Of a stretch of DNA of 33,694 nucleotides, positions 25,749 to 33,668 are shown in pieces. Made by a program: the position numbers and the translations under genes. Each line of letters opens with the position of its first letter. The stretch's first letter is position 1. This stretch comes from Sulfurovum sp. (GTDB lineage Bacteria > Campylobacterota > Campylobacteria > Campylobacterales > Sulfurovaceae), in assembly GCA_026982075.1 (NCBI GenBank), contig JALSHU010000010.1:1-33694 (forward strand). Direction: 5' to 3'. Under the pieces are notes generated by a model that did no database searches, was not told the origin of the DNA, and saw only the letters and a program-made list of their open reading frames with translations.

Positions 25749-26270
25749 ATGGAACCTTCAGATTATACTTTAAATGAAATACTAGCATCGATAAGTACCT
25801 ATAAAAAACCAAAAGCTAAAAAACGGTTGATTTTTGACCAAGCACCCTTGGGTGGTATAGGGAGTAAATGGCTTATTTCATTTTTTTTCTTGTTACCTTT
25901 GATAGAATATGCAGGTATTTTTAATCCTTTCATATTTGGTATGTTAGGTATTGCGCAAGCAATTATTTTTTATGTTATTTTCTTCTCAATGATTATGATA
26001 TTGATTTTTGCTTTGTCCTTTATCAATAATACAAAAGTGATTAGACAAATAACCCCATCATGGCAAAACTATTTTCCTACTATTGATATAGATTTGATTC
26101 TTTCTTCGGGCGCATCTCCTTATAAGGATTTTTTTAAACATTATAGTGTAGCGTTAAATAAGGGACTTAAAAATGATGCATTATATCAGTATCTACAAGA
26201 AGCTTTTATATTAATGCAAGAAGAGAATAAAGACTTATTAGAAGCAATGGCTAAAAAGAGAGAAAGATAA
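25749..26270 (+). CDS. Hypothetical membrane protein at the end of the caa3-type operon
   Basis: A 173-residue protein I do not recognise. After a basic N-terminal segment (KKPKAKKRL at 19-27) come two or three hydrophobic helices between about 42 and 93, then a soluble alpha-helical C-terminal part of about 80 residues. It has AGGAAA upstream of the ATG and is 20 bases after ctaB, so it is most likely co-transcribed with the oxidase and could be an assembly factor. It has no copper- or heme-binding motif and is not a CtaG or CtaA homologue by eye. Confidence 0.75.
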   Translation: MEPSDYTLNEILASISTYKKPKAKKRLIFDQAPLGGIGSKWLISFFFLLPLIEYAGIFNPFIFGMLGIAQAIIFYVIFFSMIMILIFALSFINNTKVIRQITPSWQNYFPTIDIDLILSSGASPYKDFFKHYSVALNKGLKNDALYQYLQEAFILMQEENKDLLEAMAKKRER

Positions 26271-26273
26271 ATT

Positions 26274-26296
26274 AAGAGAATAAGACTCTTTATTTT
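26274..26296 (+). terminator. Possible terminator after the caa3-type operon
   Basis: AAGAG (26274-26278) and CTCTT (26286-26290) form a 5-base stem with a 7-base loop, followed by TATTTT. The stem is weak. Confidence 0.4.
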
Positions 26297-26328
26297 ATCA
26301 AAAATATTGATATACATATCAAAAATAT
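26296..26328. promoter_or_regulatory. TTGATA/TATCAA half-site cluster upstream of ccoN
   Basis: TATCAA (26296-26301), TTGATA (26307-26312) and TATCAA (26317-26322) alternate. They form two overlapping palindromes, TATCAA-N5-TTGATA and the perfect TTGATAT-AC-ATATCAA (26307-26322). They also include a 12-base direct repeat, TATCAAAAATAT, with copies exactly 21 bases apart. The half-site resembles those of FNR/CRP-family regulators, but the spacing differs from the usual N4. Confidence 0.55.
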
Positions 26329-26391
26329 ATTATCTATATTAATAGTAAATATTTTACTTAATTATACAATTACCCAAATAATGCGCTATTC

Positions 26392-26405
26392 TTGATGTAG
26401 ATTAA
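26392..26405 (+). promoter_or_regulatory. FNR-type box before ccoN
   Basis: TTGAT-GTAG-ATTAA differs from the FNR consensus TTGAT-N4-ATCAA at one base. Its centre (26398.5) is about 41.5 bases before the transcript start inferred from the -10 box at 26428-26433, the class II activator position. Confidence 0.6.
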
Positions 26406-26427
26406 GTTTTTGGTATATAAAAAATAT

Positions 26428-26433
26428 TATAAT
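26428..26433 (+). promoter_or_regulatory. Probable -10 box for the cco operon
   Basis: TATAAT in an AT-rich context, with an inferred start near 26440 and a leader of about 43 bases before the ccoN ATG at 26483. Confidence 0.55.
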
Positions 26434-26482
26434 TTAGATGTAATTGCTATTTTTAGTATATTTTTTACATAAGGGGGCATGC

Positions 26483-27949
26483 ATGCAAGCAAATGCAGCA
26501 TTGGAATATGATTATTCTTTAGCAAAAAAGTTTACATTTTTAACTATTTTGTTTGGATTTTTAGGTATGTTGGTCGGTACAATTATCGCCGCACAAATGG
26601 CATTTCCGGAATTAAACTATTTACTTGGTGAATATGGTACTTTTTCAAGACTTAGACCAATTCATACTAATACAGTGGTCTTTGGATTTACGGTATCAGC
26701 TATTTTTGCCACATGGTTTTATGTGGGACAGAGGGTACTGAAAGTATCAATGGCAGAGTCAAGATTTTTGATGGTTATAGGAAATATCCAGTTTTGGCTT
26801 TATTTTATAGGGGCACTTTTAGCAACTATCTCACTTCTTTTTGGTATATCTTCATCAAAAGAGTATGCACAATACGAATGGCCATTTGATATCGTGGTTG
26901 TGATTGTATGGGTACTTTGGGGTTTTAATATTATGGGGCTCATCGGTATCAGGAGAGAAAAAGCACTTTATATTTCTGTGTGGTACTATCTTGCATGTTT
27001 CTTAGGTATTTCTATGCTCTACCTCTTTAACAATATGGCAATCCCTACCTATTTCGCTACAGAAGGTCTTGGGAATATTTTTCATTCCGTTTCAATGTAC
27101 TCTGGTACCAATGATGCGCTAGTACAATGGTGGTATGGACACAATGCGGTTGCATTTGGGTTTACTGTGCCTATTGTTGCAATGATTTACTATTTCTTGC
27201 CAAAAGAGTCTGGGCAAGCTATTTACTCATATAAATTGTCATTACTTTCTTTCTGGGGATTAATGTTTGTCTATCTTTGGGCTGGTTCACATCACCTTTT
27301 ATGGTCAACAGTTCCTGACTGGATGCAGACGATGGGTTCAGCGTTTTCTATTGTACTTATCTTACCTTCTTGGGGATCGGCTATTAATATGCTTCTTACG
27401 ATGAAGGGTGAGTGGAATCAGGTAACAGAAAACCCACTGATTAAGTTTATGGTATTGGCATCAACATTCTATATGTTATCTACGATTGAAGGACCTATCC
27501 AGGCTATTAAATCAGTCAATGCGATTGCGCACTTTACAGACTGGATTCCAGGACATGTACATGATGGTGTTTTAGGATGGGTTGTGTTTATGGTTATGGC
27601 ATCTATCTTTCACATGGCACCTCGTATGTTTAAAAGAGAAATTTACTCTAGAAAATTGATGGAAGTGCAGTTTTGGTTACAAACTACAGCAGTTGTTTTA
27701 TACTTTACATCTATGTGGATTGCAGGTATCACGCAAGGTATGATGTGGAGAGCAGTAGATGAGTATGGTAATTTGATGTATTCATTTATCGATACCGTCA
27801 CGGTCCTTCATCCTTATTATACGATTAGAGCACTTTCAGGGGTCATGTACCTTACTGGTTTCTTGATGTTTGCTTACAATATTTATAAAACTATGACTGC
27901 AGGTAGAGAACTATCTGAAGAACCACAGTTTAGAACACCTATGGCATAA
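26483..27949 (+). CDS. ccoN: cbb3-type cytochrome c oxidase subunit I
   Basis: A 488-residue, twelve-helix catalytic subunit of the high-affinity C-type heme-copper oxidase. Family motifs are SRLRPIHTN (low-spin heme His), WWYGHNAVAFGFT with the CuB His, WAGSHHLLW with two CuB His, TIEGP with the conserved Glu, and HFTDWIPGHVHDGVLGW with the two heme His. The ATG at 26483 follows a strong AAGGGGG site; an in-frame start at 26444 is rejected. It heads the cco operon and is preceded by an FNR-like box. Confidence 0.97.
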   Translation: MQANAALEYDYSLAKKFTFLTILFGFLGMLVGTIIAAQMAFPELNYLLGEYGTFSRLRPIHTNTVVFGFTVSAIFATWFYVGQRVLKVSMAESRFLMVIGNIQFWLYFIGALLATISLLFGISSSKEYAQYEWPFDIVVVIVWVLWGFNIMGLIGIRREKALYISVWYYLACFLGISMLYLFNNMAIPTYFATEGLGNIFHSVSMYSGTNDALVQWWYGHNAVAFGFTVPIVAMIYYFLPKESGQAIYSYKLSLLSFWGLMFVYLWAGSHHLLWSTVPDWMQTMGSAFSIVLILPSWGSAINMLLTMKGEWNQVTENPLIKFMVLASTFYMLSTIEGPIQAIKSVNAIAHFTDWIPGHVHDGVLGWVVFMVMASIFHMAPRMFKREIYSRKLMEVQFWLQTTAVVLYFTSMWIAGITQGMMWRAVDEYGNLMYSFIDTVTVLHPYYTIRALSGVMYLTGFLMFAYNIYKTMTAGRELSEEPQFRTPMA

Positions 27950-27964
27950 GGGAGGTAGGTTATT

Positions 27965-28633
27965 ATGTTTTTTCATTGGTTAGAAAAAAATCCATTCTTC
28001 TTCGCTGCAGGAATATCGATTGTTATATCATTTGCTGGGCTTTTAGAAATAGTACCAAACTTTGCTGAGGCAGCTAGACCTTTGGTTGACCTAAAGCCTC
28101 GTACAGTACTTCAGCTCGCAGGTAAAAATGTGTATAAGAAAGACAACTGTATATCATGTCACTCACAAATGATTAGACCGTTTAAGTCCGAAACTGACAG
28201 ATATGGGGCATATTCACTTTCAGGTGAATATGTATATGACAGACCTTTTCTCTGGGGAAGTAAAAGAACGGGTCCAGACTTACACCGTGTAGGTAACTAT
28301 AGAACAACAGATTGGCATGAGAACCATATGTGGGATCCTCCTGCAATAGTTCCTGGTTCTATCATGCCAGCTTATAAACATCAGTTTACAAACTTAGCAG
28401 ATATTGAAACAGCTTATGCTGAAGCAGTTACTGTAAAAAATGCATTTAACACACCTTATGGTCCTGAATTTAAAGGAACAAGAGCAGCATGGGAAGCACA
28501 CAAACCAAAAGTGTTGGAAGAAGCAAAACGTATTGCTGATGACATGAAAAATAAAGATATTAAAGAAGCTGTTGCTAGAGGTGAAGTGCCTGAAGTTGTT
28601 GCTCTTATTGCTTATCTTAACAGTTTGAAATAG
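27965..28633 (+). CDS. ccoO: cbb3-type cytochrome c oxidase subunit II (monoheme cytochrome c)
   Basis: A 222-residue periplasmic cytochrome anchored by one N-terminal helix (about 10-30). The heme c site is CISCH near residue 60, in the conserved KKDNCISCHSQMIRPF context. The axial Met is in PGSIMPAY. Family motifs GPDLHRVGNYR and the WDPP segment are present. It carries electrons from CcoP to CcoN. GGGAGG lies upstream of the ATG. Confidence 0.96.
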   Translation: MFFHWLEKNPFFFAAGISIVISFAGLLEIVPNFAEAARPLVDLKPRTVLQLAGKNVYKKDNCISCHSQMIRPFKSETDRYGAYSLSGEYVYDRPFLWGSKRTGPDLHRVGNYRTTDWHENHMWDPPAIVPGSIMPAYKHQFTNLADIETAYAEAVTVKNAFNTPYGPEFKGTRAAWEAHKPKVLEEAKRIADDMKNKDIKEAVARGEVPEVVALIAYLNSLK

Positions 28634-28642
28634 TAGGATTGT

Positions 28643-28861
28643 ATGGATATTAGAGACTTACAAGGGTATGGGAGTTTCTTTATGACCATCTTTTTGGTTG
28701 TGATGTTATATGGGTATATTATACACTTGTATAGATCTGAAAAAAAGGGTGAGCGGGACTATGAAAAATATGGAAGAATTGCACTTGATGACGAAGTTAC
28801 AAGTACACCTGTAGAAGATAAACCTGCTTCAGAAAGAGAAAATGAGAAGGAAAATAAATGA
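28643..28861 (+). CDS. ccoQ: cbb3-type oxidase small subunit, CcoQ
   Basis: A 72-residue protein with one N-terminal helix (about 10-29) followed by a charged, acidic tail rich in Glu and Lys. That is the layout of CcoQ, which stabilises the cbb3 complex. It lies between ccoO and ccoP and overlaps ccoP by 4 bases (ATGA). Confidence 0.88.
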   Translation: MDIRDLQGYGSFFMTIFLVVMLYGYIIHLYRSEKKGERDYEKYGRIALDDEVTSTPVEDKPASERENEKENK

Positions 28862-29748
28862 ATGCATTAACAATCAAAGCATTGGCATTTGCAGCGATTT
28901 TAATTATAGCAACTATTGCTGTGGTAACGAGTTTAGATATAGATATCATGGGAGACTTTGTATATGCAGTGACAATGGGTGGTGCAATCGCTATTGCGGT
29001 TATCACAGCGTTTGTGACAACTAAATATATCAACCAAATGAAAACAGATACCCCAAGTGGTGACCTTGCGGATGAAAATTGGGATGGGATAGGAGAATAT
29101 GAAAATGAACTTCCTTCAGGATGGGCATATGCATTTCTTGCTACCTTCCTCTGGTCGATGTGGTATGGTTTTTTAGGTTATCCTACCAATGCGTACAGTC
29201 AAATAGGCGAATACAATGAAGAAGTACTTGCCTACAATGAAAAGTTTGAATCTTTACATAAAAATGCAGATGCAGCAACACTTTTAGAAATGGGTGAATC
29301 CATTTATCTAGTGCAATGTGCACCATGTCACGGTAATACGGGTGATGGTCTATCTGGGAAAGCACAAGACTTTACAGGAAGAATGACCAAAGAACAAGTC
29401 TTGTATGTGATTAATAACGGTTCAAATCAATTGGGTTACCCAATGGGGATGATGCCTCCAGGTATGGCAGCAGGGAAAGATGCTGAAGATATTGCAACCT
29501 ATGTTGCAGGTGGAATGCAAGGTGAGAAACCTGCATCTTTTGCAGCGTGTGCATCCTGTCATGGTGAAGATGGAAAAGGGATGAATGGTATGGCACCAAA
29601 TCTTGCCCAATACGATGATACACTTATGACACTCGTTTTAGAAAAAGGTAAAAAGGGGGTCATTGGAACAATGCCTTCTTTTAAAGATAGGTTAACACCA
29701 GTACAACAAAAAGCAATGACTGTGTATATCCAGTCATTGTCAAATTAA
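28858..29748 (+). CDS. ccoP: cbb3-type cytochrome c oxidase subunit III (diheme cytochrome c)
   Basis: A 296-residue membrane-anchored diheme cytochrome, the entry point for electrons from soluble cytochrome c. Two helices (about 5-25 and 32-54) precede the conserved WDGIGEYENELPSGW, and a further hydrophobic stretch follows near 83-102. Heme c sites are CAPCH (near 156) and CASCH (near 231), with Met ligands in MMPPGM and GTMPSF. Translation overlaps ccoQ. Confidence 0.96.
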   Translation: MNALTIKALAFAAILIIATIAVVTSLDIDIMGDFVYAVTMGGAIAIAVITAFVTTKYINQMKTDTPSGDLADENWDGIGEYENELPSGWAYAFLATFLWSMWYGFLGYPTNAYSQIGEYNEEVLAYNEKFESLHKNADAATLLEMGESIYLVQCAPCHGNTGDGLSGKAQDFTGRMTKEQVLYVINNGSNQLGYPMGMMPPGMAAGKDAEDIATYVAGGMQGEKPASFAACASCHGEDGKGMNGMAPNLAQYDDTLMTLVLEKGKKGVIGTMPSFKDRLTPVQQKAMTVYIQSLSN

Positions 29749-29758
29749 GGAGTGTAAT

Positions 29759-29998
29759 ATGGCAGAAAATACAAAAAGATCTGTATTTGGGTTTCATGGA
29801 ATCTTTGGAGTTCTGATCTCAATTGTTGGCTTATTGTCTATTCTTTTTACTTTAATGTATTATGCAGTAGGGGCACAAAGACATGCGCTAGAACGCCCTT
29901 ATGATCCCGCACCGATTAGAGATATCAATAATGTTAAAAAAATCTCTGTGGACAATAAACAGTTTTCATTTGTAGAAGCTAAAAATAAGGATAAATGA
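29759..29998 (+). CDS. DUF4006 family membrane protein
   Basis: A 79-residue protein with one long helix at about 12-38 and a C-terminal periplasmic or cytosolic tail with RPYDPAPIRDINN. It matches the small DUF4006 protein found directly after ccoP in Campylobacterota, so it is a likely accessory subunit or assembly factor of cbb3. AAGGAG precedes the ATG by about 7 bases. Its stop overlaps the start of the 33-residue ORF by one base. Confidence 0.85.
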   Translation: MAENTKRSVFGFHGIFGVLISIVGLLSILFTLMYYAVGAQRHALERPYDPAPIRDINNVKKISVDNKQFSFVEAKNKDK

Positions 29999-30099
29999 TG
30001 ATTAAATATATGGACAAAATACTTATGGCATGTATGATAGGTGCCGCAATTGGTGCTGTGTTTTTATCTGTTACTGACAGACTTCTTTACGTAGGTTAA
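29998..30099 (+). CDS. 33-residue membrane miniprotein in the cco operon
   Basis: An ORF of 34 codons, MIKYMDKILMACMIGAAIGA and on to VTDRLLYVG, filling exactly the gap between the DUF4006 gene (1-base overlap, TGATG) and the TPM-like gene (1-base gap). Residues about 8-25 form one hydrophobic helix. The start overlaps a stop codon and AAGGATAAA lies upstream, the usual coupling pattern in this operon. By size and place it resembles tiny cbb3 subunits such as Pseudomonas CcoM, but no sequence homology is claimed. Confidence 0.7.
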   Translation: MIKYMDKILMACMIGAAIGAVFLSVTDRLLYVG

Positions 30100-30100
30100 G

Positions 30101-30730
30101 ATGCTTAAAGTCATAGTAAGGGCAACCTTGCTTGCTTTAATTTCTACACATTTACTGCACGCTACGTATATTCTCAAAAATGATTTATTGAAGACAGAGG
30201 CTGTACAACTCATAGAAGGTATGGGTGTAGAACTTCACGAAAAAACTGGGGTAAACGTATACCTTATCGCAACCAATGAACATTTTCCCGAAAGATTTAA
30301 TTTGGTAGAGTATAGTAAAGTGTACGAAGAAAATTTGAGCAAGCCGTATGTTTTGTTTATTTTTGCACCTTTTGCAACGATAACGAAAAAGTCTGAAGCA
30401 CGAGGACGTGTTGGGATTATCCCTTCTTCGGAAGACATAAGGGCACTGTATGATTATGATGATGTACGAGATGCAGGTATTAATATCGTGGCGATAAAAG
30501 ACAGCAATACGCAAGAAGATAAGTTTAATATCGCCATACTGCAGACGTATTCAGAACTTGCAGATAATATAGCTACAGCCAAAGGTATAAAGCTAGAGAA
30601 GACTATTCCTGATGAAATGGGAACTATGGTAAGTATTTTAAGAGTCCTTGTGTATTCGGGGACACTCATATTATTGTGGATATTTATATTCAGACCACTA
30701 TGGATAAGGATGAAAAATGGCAGAGCGTAA
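30101..30730 (+). CDS. TPM-domain-like membrane-anchored protein in the cco operon
   Basis: A 209-residue protein with an N-terminal signal or anchor (about 5-22), a periplasmic domain that resembles the TPM fold (IEGMGVELHEKTGVNVYLIAT, then FIFAPFATITKK and GRVGIIPSSEDIR), and a C-terminal helix at about 183-203. Function is unknown; the equivalent position in Campylobacter has a similar periplasmic protein, so an oxidase assembly or maintenance role is inferred. It overlaps the next gene by 14 bases. Confidence 0.75.
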   Translation: MLKVIVRATLLALISTHLLHATYILKNDLLKTEAVQLIEGMGVELHEKTGVNVYLIATNEHFPERFNLVEYSKVYEENLSKPYVLFIFAPFATITKKSEARGRVGIIPSSEDIRALYDYDDVRDAGINIVAIKDSNTQEDKFNIAILQTYSELADNIATAKGIKLEKTIPDEMGTMVSILRVLVYSGTLILLWIFIFRPLWIRMKNGRA

Positions 30731-31265
30731 GCAAAAAACCTATTGGCCTCATATGATTGTAGGTTTTTTATTGTTGGCGATAACACTAAGTTATTGGACT
30801 GTGAAGTCAGCATCATCTATGCCAGTTCAAGAATCAAACACTTTTATGATGAAATATCAGATGACAGATATGAAGATCAATGAAATTACAAAAAGAAAAC
30901 AAGCATTTGATCGTGAATTTACTATAGATATAAAAAATGTTGAAACAATGGTTATGACTGACAATGTTAATTCCAATCGGCCTCAGCCAAATCCTGTGAA
31001 ATTATCACAAGGCTCAAATACTTTTATGTATGATGTACTGTCTAAAGATAATGATATTGTTTCTGATGCAAATGTGACCTTTTTACTGACGCAACCACAT
31101 AGCCGAAGAGAAGACCAACTGTTCAAGGATATTCCTTTTATGAATGGTCACTATATCGTTAAAGACGTGGTGATAACGAAACCAGGTAGATATACCTTGC
31201 AACTTAAAGTTGTCATTGACGAAAAAATTGGATATTCCGAAATCGCAGCCTACCTTAAACCATAG
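30717..31265 (+). CDS. FixH/CcoH-family-like protein
   Basis: A 182-residue protein with one N-terminal helix (about 12-30) and a periplasmic beta-rich domain ending in GRYTLQLKVVIDEKIGYSEIAAYLKP, which fits the immunoglobulin-like FixH layout. FixH/CcoH proteins take part in cbb3 assembly. The call rests mostly on this layout and on its place after ccoNOQP; the other cbb3 assembly genes (ccoG, ccoI, ccoS) are not in the window. AAGGATG lies upstream of the ATG inside the preceding gene. Confidence 0.75.
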   Translation: MAERKQKTYWPHMIVGFLLLAITLSYWTVKSASSMPVQESNTFMMKYQMTDMKINEITKRKQAFDREFTIDIKNVETMVMTDNVNSNRPQPNPVKLSQGSNTFMYDVLSKDNDIVSDANVTFLLTQPHSRREDQLFKDIPFMNGHYIVKDVVITKPGRYTLQLKVVIDEKIGYSEIAAYLKP

Positions 31266-31279
31266 CTTTATTTTTCTGT

Positions 31280-31315
31280 TTTGTAGGGTGTGTATGATAT
31301 ACTACACTCTATGAA
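31280..31315 (+). repeat. Imperfect hairpin covering the addB start codon
   Basis: TAGGGTGTGTAT (31284-31295) pairs with ATAC-T-ACACTCTA (31299-31311) around a GAT loop with a single bulged T and one G-U pair. Weaker pairs extend to 31280 and 31315. The ATG at 31311-31313 is in the outer stem, so the folded mRNA would hide it. Confidence 0.65.
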
Positions 31316-33668
31316 CAGTCTTCACATTTACCCTACTTCAAGAGCTTTACGAACTATCAGCCAACAATATAAAACCCAAGATGCCTTCTTGCCTACACTC
31401 ATGCGTATGGACGAGTTTGAACAACGTGCCATATTACTTGAAAATAAAATACAAATAGACCCACTACAACGCATTTTACTTTTACGTCAAGCAGCCTCAT
31501 TTGATGCTTTTGAAGACTTAAAACTGGATCTCTCCTTGGTACGGTTTTTTACTAAGAGTGATGCTCTGTTTAAGTTTTTTGAAGAGTTAGCAGGAGAAGG
31601 GGTAGGGTTTGGCACTTTAGCAGAGGCTGATGCCTATGCTGAGTTTGGCACCCACCTTGAGATACTGGAAAGATTGCTCTTAAACTATCATATGCTACTT
31701 GAGACAAAAGGACTGACAGATAAAGCATTCATCCCTAATAGTTACACACTCAATAAGGGTTTTTTAAGTGCCTATGAAAAGGTAGAGATACATCTAGAAG
31801 GGTATTTAAGCCATTTTGAGTTGGCACTTTTGGAGGAGATTGCACAAAAAATACCACTTACTCTCCACTACACGACAAGTAAGTTCAACATGAAAATGCA
31901 AGAGCGTTTTAAAGCACTGGACATTACACTCCCCAACAACAAACATACACACTTTTCTTTATCGACCAAAGAAGTCTTGAATGTAACAAATAATGACGAT
32001 AGCATAGATGCACAAGTTTATGCAGTAGAAGAGAGAGAAGAGCAGATAGCCGTAGCTTTTAAAGAGATAGAGCAGATGGTACGTTCTGGCATAAACCCAG
32101 AAGAGATAGTCCTCATCTTGCCTGATGAGAGCTTCAAGGAACACTTTACACTCTTTGACACACACAACAACCTAAACTTCGCTATGGGGTATGACTACAG
32201 CAACGGTCGTGTCTATAAATCTTTAGAGGCACTCTATAGGTATTGGCAAAGTAGGGAGGTGGAGAGTCAAAAGTTACTCGAACGCTATGGATTTAATATA
32301 GAAGCACTAGATACATTGGCGAATAGTAAAAAAATAAAGACAGTTGATTTTTTCTCTATCATAGACGGGTTAGGTTTACACGAAAGCCCGCTTGTTGATG
32401 GAGAAAAGAAAGAGAAGTTCAATGAGCGTGTCTATGAAAGGTATCTGCATTTCATCAAAGTACTAGAAGATGAAGAGATGAGCCAAAACGAGTGGCTCTT
32501 TTTGTGGCTAAAGTCACTAAGTAAAGTCACGATGGACGATGTACGTGGTGGCTTGGTGACGGTGATGGGTGTGTTAGAGACTAGGGGTGTAAGCTTTGAA
32601 GGTGTGGTTATCGTAGATTTCAACGAAGGTGTCGTCCCTGCGACATCGAGTAAAGACCAGTTTCTTAACTCACAAGTACGAGCCTTTGCCAACCTGCCTA
32701 CCAAACACGACAGAGAAGCCCTGCAAAAGCAGTACTATAAACGCCTACTGGAACAAGCCAAAAATGCAGTCATACTCTACAGTACCTCGGACAACAAGCT
32801 ACCCTCAAAGTTCCTCTATGAGTTAGGCTTGGGTGAAGCCAAGCCAGTACAAGCACAGTTTGACCTGCTCTATAGCGAAAAGAGTCAGATGCAAGCACAA
32901 AGTGATCCTGTGGTAGAAAACTTTGATGCCTCTGCCATCACATGGTCAGCCTCACGCCTAAAGACCTACCTAGAGTGCAAACGCAAGTACTACTACCGTT
33001 ACCTCCAAAAGCTACAAGCAAAGCCAGAAGAAGAGCTAAACGAGGGTGCATTTTTACATTCGCTTTTAGACCACTTGCACAGAGAACATGATAGCTATGC
33101 GAGCAAAGAAGAGATGCAAAAAAATATAGATATATTGTTAGACAAACTACTACCCTATGAGGATGCCTCTACTAACTACAAAAAACTCCTATGGAAAGCC
33201 AAACTAAAAGGCTACATAGCGTCACAGATAGACCACTTTAACGCTCACTGGAAAGTGATAGAGAGAGAAAAAGAGTTCTCAGGTGAGATAGGCGGACTTA
33301 TGTTTAAAGGACGCATAGACCGCATAGACCAAAACCCTACGCACACTTTAGTGCTAGACTACAAAAGCGGCAGCACCAAAGAAGCCCAAAAAACCAAAAA
33401 TTTTGAGACGCTTAACGACCTACAAATGAGCATCTACCACCACCTACTAAGCCCAAAGTACCCCAACATCACTTTGGCGTTTGTAAAGCTCTTTGAGGGT
33501 GGGGAAGTAGAGCAGATAACAGCACTTGAAGAGAAAAATGAAAGGTTAGCAGACGTTATCATTGAAGTAAAGCAAACTAAGAGCTTTGTAGCTGAAAAGT
33601 GTGAGGACTTGCAGAGGTGTAAGTGGTGTGAGTTTACTATGATGTGTGGGAGAGGGGAGTATATATGA
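31311..33668 (+). CDS. addB: AddB-type helicase-nuclease subunit with PD-(D/E)XK nuclease domain
   Basis: A 785-residue protein of the AddAB double-strand break repair complex, which resects DNA ends for RecA. The N-terminal part is an inactivated UvrD-like helicase: it begins MNSLHIYPTSRALRTI and lacks a Walker A. The C-terminal RecB-like nuclease has Asp670 (GRIDRID), Asp683 and Lys685 (VLDYKSG). Cys556, Cys770, Cys773 and Cys779 form the iron-sulfur staple of AddB nucleases. The ATG at 31311 fits the conserved start; a GTG at 31290 is possible. Neither has a clear ribosome site. The end overlaps the next ATG by 4 bases. The same order, fixH-like then a RecB-like nuclease, is known in Campylobacter. 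Confidence 0.88.
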   Translation: MNSLHIYPTSRALRTISQQYKTQDAFLPTLMRMDEFEQRAILLENKIQIDPLQRILLLRQAASFDAFEDLKLDLSLVRFFTKSDALFKFFEELAGEGVGFGTLAEADAYAEFGTHLEILERLLLNYHMLLETKGLTDKAFIPNSYTLNKGFLSAYEKVEIHLEGYLSHFELALLEEIAQKIPLTLHYTTSKFNMKMQERFKALDITLPNNKHTHFSLSTKEVLNVTNNDDSIDAQVYAVEEREEQIAVAFKEIEQMVRSGINPEEIVLILPDESFKEHFTLFDTHNNLNFAMGYDYSNGRVYKSLEALYRYWQSREVESQKLLERYGFNIEALDTLANSKKIKTVDFFSIIDGLGLHESPLVDGEKKEKFNERVYERYLHFIKVLEDEEMSQNEWLFLWLKSLSKVTMDDVRGGLVTVMGVLETRGVSFEGVVIVDFNEGVVPATSSKDQFLNSQVRAFANLPTKHDREALQKQYYKRLLEQAKNAVILYSTSDNKLPSKFLYELGLGEAKPVQAQFDLLYSEKSQMQAQSDPVVENFDASAITWSASRLKTYLECKRKYYYRYLQKLQAKPEEELNEGAFLHSLLDHLHREHDSYASKEEMQKNIDILLDKLLPYEDASTNYKKLLWKAKLKGYIASQIDHFNAHWKVIEREKEFSGEIGGLMFKGRIDRIDQNPTHTLVLDYKSGSTKEAQKTKNFETLNDLQMSIYHHLLSPKYPNITLAFVKLFEGGEVEQITALEEKNERLADVIIEVKQTKSFVAEKCEDLQRCKWCEFTMMCGRGEYI

